Origin: Pseudomonadota bacterium
GTDB lineage: Bacteria > Myxococcota_A > UBA796 > SXON01
DNA: 64,000 bases
NCBI GenBank assembly: GCA_030685065.1
Contig: JAUXQH010000027.1
Location: 1 to 64,000 of the forward strand
Direction: 5' to 3'
This document shows positions 61,784-64,000 of the stretch, in pieces. The stretch's first letter is position 1, and every line of letters starts with the position of its first letter. The position numbers and the translations under genes are program-made. The notes under the pieces were generated by a model. The model was given only the letters and a program-made list of their open reading frames with translations. It made no database searches and was not told where the DNA came from.

Positions 61784-64000
61784 ATGCGCCTGTCCCTGCT
61801 TGCCCTGCTCACCCTGACCGCCTGTCCAACCCCCGAGGCGGAGCCCAAGGGAGAGGACACCAGCGTCGTCACGGATGACACCGATACGTCCGACACGGAG
61901 GACACGGTCGACACGGAGGACACGGACGTGGGCAACCCCCCCCGCGACGTGGATGAGGACGGCTTCGATGTCGCCTCCGGCGACTGCGACGACGCCGACG
62001 CGAGCGTCTTCCCCGGGGCCCCCGAGCGCTGCAACGAGGTCGACGACGACTGGGATGGGGTGATCGATCCCGCGACCTCGATCGACGCCCCCCTCTTCTT
62101 TGCCGACCTCGACGGAGACGGCTTCGGCGACGCGACCTCGAGCGCGCGGTCGTGCACGGTCGAGCCGGGCTGGTCCCTCAACGCCGGCGACTGCGACGAC
62201 GCGGACGCCGCCTTCAACCCGGGCGTGGTCGAGACCGACTGCGCGGACCCGAACGACTACAACTGTGATGGCTCGGTCGGCTACGCCGACGCCGACGCGG
62301 ACGGGACCGCCGCCTGCCGGGACTGCGACGACGCCGACGCCAGCACCTTTCCGGGCGCTGCCGAGGTCTGCAACGATCGCGACGACGACTGCGACGGGAA
62401 CATCGATCTCGACGCGCTCGACGCCTCGACCTGGCACGCCGACGGTGACGGAGACACGTACGGCGACGCAGGCACCGTCGCGCTCGCGTGTGACGCTCCG
62501 AGCGGGTTCGTCGCGGACGCCACGGACTGTGACGACGCCTCCGCCACTGCCTTTCCCGGCGCCGAGGAGGCGTGCAACGAGGTGGATGACGATTGTGACG
62601 GCGTGATCGATCCGGCCTCGTCGGTGGACGCGTGGACCCTCTTCGTCGACCTCGACGGCGATGGGTTCGGCGACACGACCGTGACCGAGCGGTCCTGCAC
62701 GATCGCGTCCGGCTGGTCCACGCACGACGGGGACTGTGACGACGCGGACGCCGCCTACAACCCGGGCGCGGCCGAGGCCGACTGTGCGGATCCGGCCGAC
62801 TACAATTGTGATGGCGCGGTCGGCTATGCGGACGGCGACGCCGACGGTTTCGCCGCGTGCGAAGAGTGCGACGACGCCGACGCGAGCACGTTCCCCGGGG
62901 CCGACGAGGTCTGCAACGATCGCGATGATGATTGCGACGGGAGCATCGACGGAGATTCCCTCGACGCCTCCCTCTGGTACGCCGACGTGGACGGGGACAC
63001 CTTCGGGGACGTGGGGACGGCCGCCCTCGCCTGTGCCGCGCCGCGGGGCTTCATCGCCGATGCCAGCGACTGTGACGACGAGGCCGCGGTGGTGTACCCG
63101 GGCGCGCCGGAGGTCTGCAACGAGCGCGACGACGACTGCGACGCGACGTCCGACGAGGACGCGACCGACGCCTCGCGCTGGTACGCGGATGTCGACGCGG
63201 ACGGCTTCGGGGACCCCGCGGACGTGGTGTTCGGCTGCTCGGCGCCGCTCGGGCGCGTGGCGAACGCGGAGGACTGTGACGACTCCGACGCCGCCGTTTC
63301 CCCCCGCGGCGTCGAGGTCTGCAACGAGGTCGACGACGACTGCGACGGGACGATCGATCCTTCGTCGGCCCTCGGCGCCTCGACCTGGTACTCCGACGCC
63401 GACGTGGACGGCTTCGGTGACCTCGCCGAGAGCGTGGTGGCCTGTTCCGCCCCCGAACGCTTCGTCGCCGACGCCACCGACTGTGACCCCGCCTCGGGCC
63501 GCGCCTTTCCGGGCGCGCCCGAGATCTGCAACGGGGTCGACGACGATTGCGACGGCGTGATCGATCCCGCGTCGTCGCTCGATGCCCGGCTCCTCTTCAT
63601 CGACGAGGATGGGGATGGCTTCGGGGACGTCACCCTGAGCGAGCACTCGTGCACGCCCGTGTCCGGCTGGGTGGCGAGCGCGGGGGACTGCGACGACTCC
63701 GACCCGGCCTACAACCCCGCCGCGGTCGAGGCCGACTGCACCGACGCGAGCGACTACAACTGCGACGGCTCCGTCGGCTACTTCGATACGGACGGGGACG
63801 GCACCGCGGCCTGCGAGGACTGCAACGACGCGGACGCCGACGTGTTCCCGGGGGCGGACGAGGTCTGCAACGACCGCGATGACGACTGCGACGGGACGAT
63901 CGATCTGGACGCCCTCGACGCGTCCGTGTGGCACGCCGACCTCGATGGCGACACGTTCGGGGATGCCGCGGGAACCTCCGCGACGCTGGCGCTCGCGTGC
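61784..64000 (+). CDS. MopE-repeat lipoprotein (C-terminus beyond window)
   Basis: 739 codons visible, no stop. MRLSLLALLTLTAC gives a lipobox (Cys14), then an acidic D-T/E-D-T linker, then at least 13 tandem units of about 25-45 residues with the MopE signature D-C-D-D-x-D-A-x-x-x-P-G-A-x-E-x-C-N-x-x-D-D-D-C-D-G. Each unit should bind calcium and carry disulfides, as in copper-regulated surface proteins of Methylococcus and in many myxobacterial secreted proteins. Units form a higher-order block that recurs. The first unit reads DDDWDG: Trp replaces the usual Cys. A GGAG ribosome site lies seven bases before the ATG. Confidence 0.88.
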   Translation, partial: MRLSLLALLTLTACPTPEAEPKGEDTSVVTDDTDTSDTEDTVDTEDTDVGNPPRDVDEDGFDVASGDCDDADASVFPGAPERCNEVDDDWDGVIDPATSIDAPLFFADLDGDGFGDATSSARSCTVEPGWSLNAGDCDDADAAFNPGVVETDCADPNDYNCDGSVGYADADADGTAACRDCDDADASTFPGAAEVCNDRDDDCDGNIDLDALDASTWHADGDGDTYGDAGTVALACDAPSGFVADATDCDDASATAFPGAEEACNEVDDDCDGVIDPASSVDAWTLFVDLDGDGFGDTTVTERSCTIASGWSTHDGDCDDADAAYNPGAAEADCADPADYNCDGAVGYADGDADGFAACEECDDADASTFPGADEVCNDRDDDCDGSIDGDSLDASLWYADVDGDTFGDVGTAALACAAPRGFIADASDCDDEAAVVYPGAPEVCNERDDDCDATSDEDATDASRWYADVDADGFGDPADVVFGCSAPLGRVANAEDCDDSDAAVSPRGVEVCNEVDDDCDGTIDPSSALGASTWYSDADVDGFGDLAESVVACSAPERFVADATDCDPASGRAFPGAPEICNGVDDDCDGVIDPASSLDARLLFIDEDGDGFGDVTLSEHSCTPVSGWVASAGDCDDSDPAYNPAAVEADCTDASDYNCDGSVGYFDTDGDGTAACEDCNDADADVFPGADEVCNDRDDDCDGTIDLDALDASVWHADLDGDTFGDAAGTSATLALAC

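Noticed and set aside
61784-64000. CRISPR-like array because of regular repeats
   Set aside because: The repeats are in-frame codons for MopE-type calcium-binding units, with variable third positions and no constant repeat or unique spacers.

Overview
The window is very GC-rich, densely packed bacterial chromosome. Several traits point to a myxobacterium-like organism (Myxococcota, formerly Deltaproteobacteria): large secreted proteins with MopE-type Asp/Cys repeats, a beta-propeller protein ending in a MYXO-CTERM-like Cys/TM/Arg tail, a Ser/Thr kinase with an FG-GAP sensor region next to a sigma-54 activator, many lipoproteins, and a Sec/lipoprotein-type (clade II) nitrous oxide reductase. 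No rRNA, tRNA, CRISPR array or intact mobile element was found.

Layout. 1-7253 (minus): a nos operon, hemerythrin - HxH membrane protein - nosZ - cytochrome c lipoprotein - NosB-like membrane protein - nosD - nosF - nosL - nosY (cut by the left edge), with 4-base stop/start overlaps or abutting genes through most of it. 7254-11127: a scarred stretch with an IS91/IS801-type transposase remnant, an SGNH-hydrolase-like gene, and decayed pieces of a membrane/TPR protein and a secretory lipase. 11090-15695: an Asp-box propeller protein convergent with a lipoprotein phosphatase-superfamily enzyme. 16067-19176: a papain-like protease carrying an Ala/Ser/Gly heptad insert, a dual cNMP-binding protein with a coupled 41-residue ORF, a DUF3592 fragment and a fragment of a secreted-protein paralogue. 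19173-27812: FG-GAP Ser/Thr kinase, sigma-54 activator with two C-terminal HTH units, a secreted protein and a coiled-coil lipoprotein. 28116-31678: P450, steroid 5-alpha-reductase-like and 3-beta-HSD-like genes (a plausible sterol/terpenoid-modifying group) and a BolA-family gene. 31757-40725: RNase D, YaeQ, a glycosyltransferase-like protein, and an operon coupling a small protein, a double-domain KaiC-like ATPase and a hybrid histidine kinase. 40835-49327: SelD fused to an NADH-dehydrogenase-like domain, HisS, a ChaN-like lipoprotein, acylphosphatase, VWA and DUF2071 proteins. 49342-58130 (minus): a giant coiled-coil protein, a MopE-like lipoprotein, and a three-gene phosphorelay (one kinase, two response regulators). 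58191-64000 (plus): an Fe-S RNA uridine methyltransferase, Tex, and a long MopE-repeat lipoprotein running off the right edge.

The most notable cross-window signal is regulatory. About fourteen genes carry a -10-like TAnnnT hexamer (often GATAGGC, TAGGCT, TACCCT or TAGTAT) ending only 5-9 bases before the start codon, with no Shine-Dalgarno sequence between. This is the arrangement expected of leaderless transcription and it helps choose several starts. Other genes (nosZ, the MopE gene at 61784, the DUF2071 gene, the CTG-start regulator at 55364) instead have clear GGAG-type ribosome sites, so both initiation modes seem to coexist.
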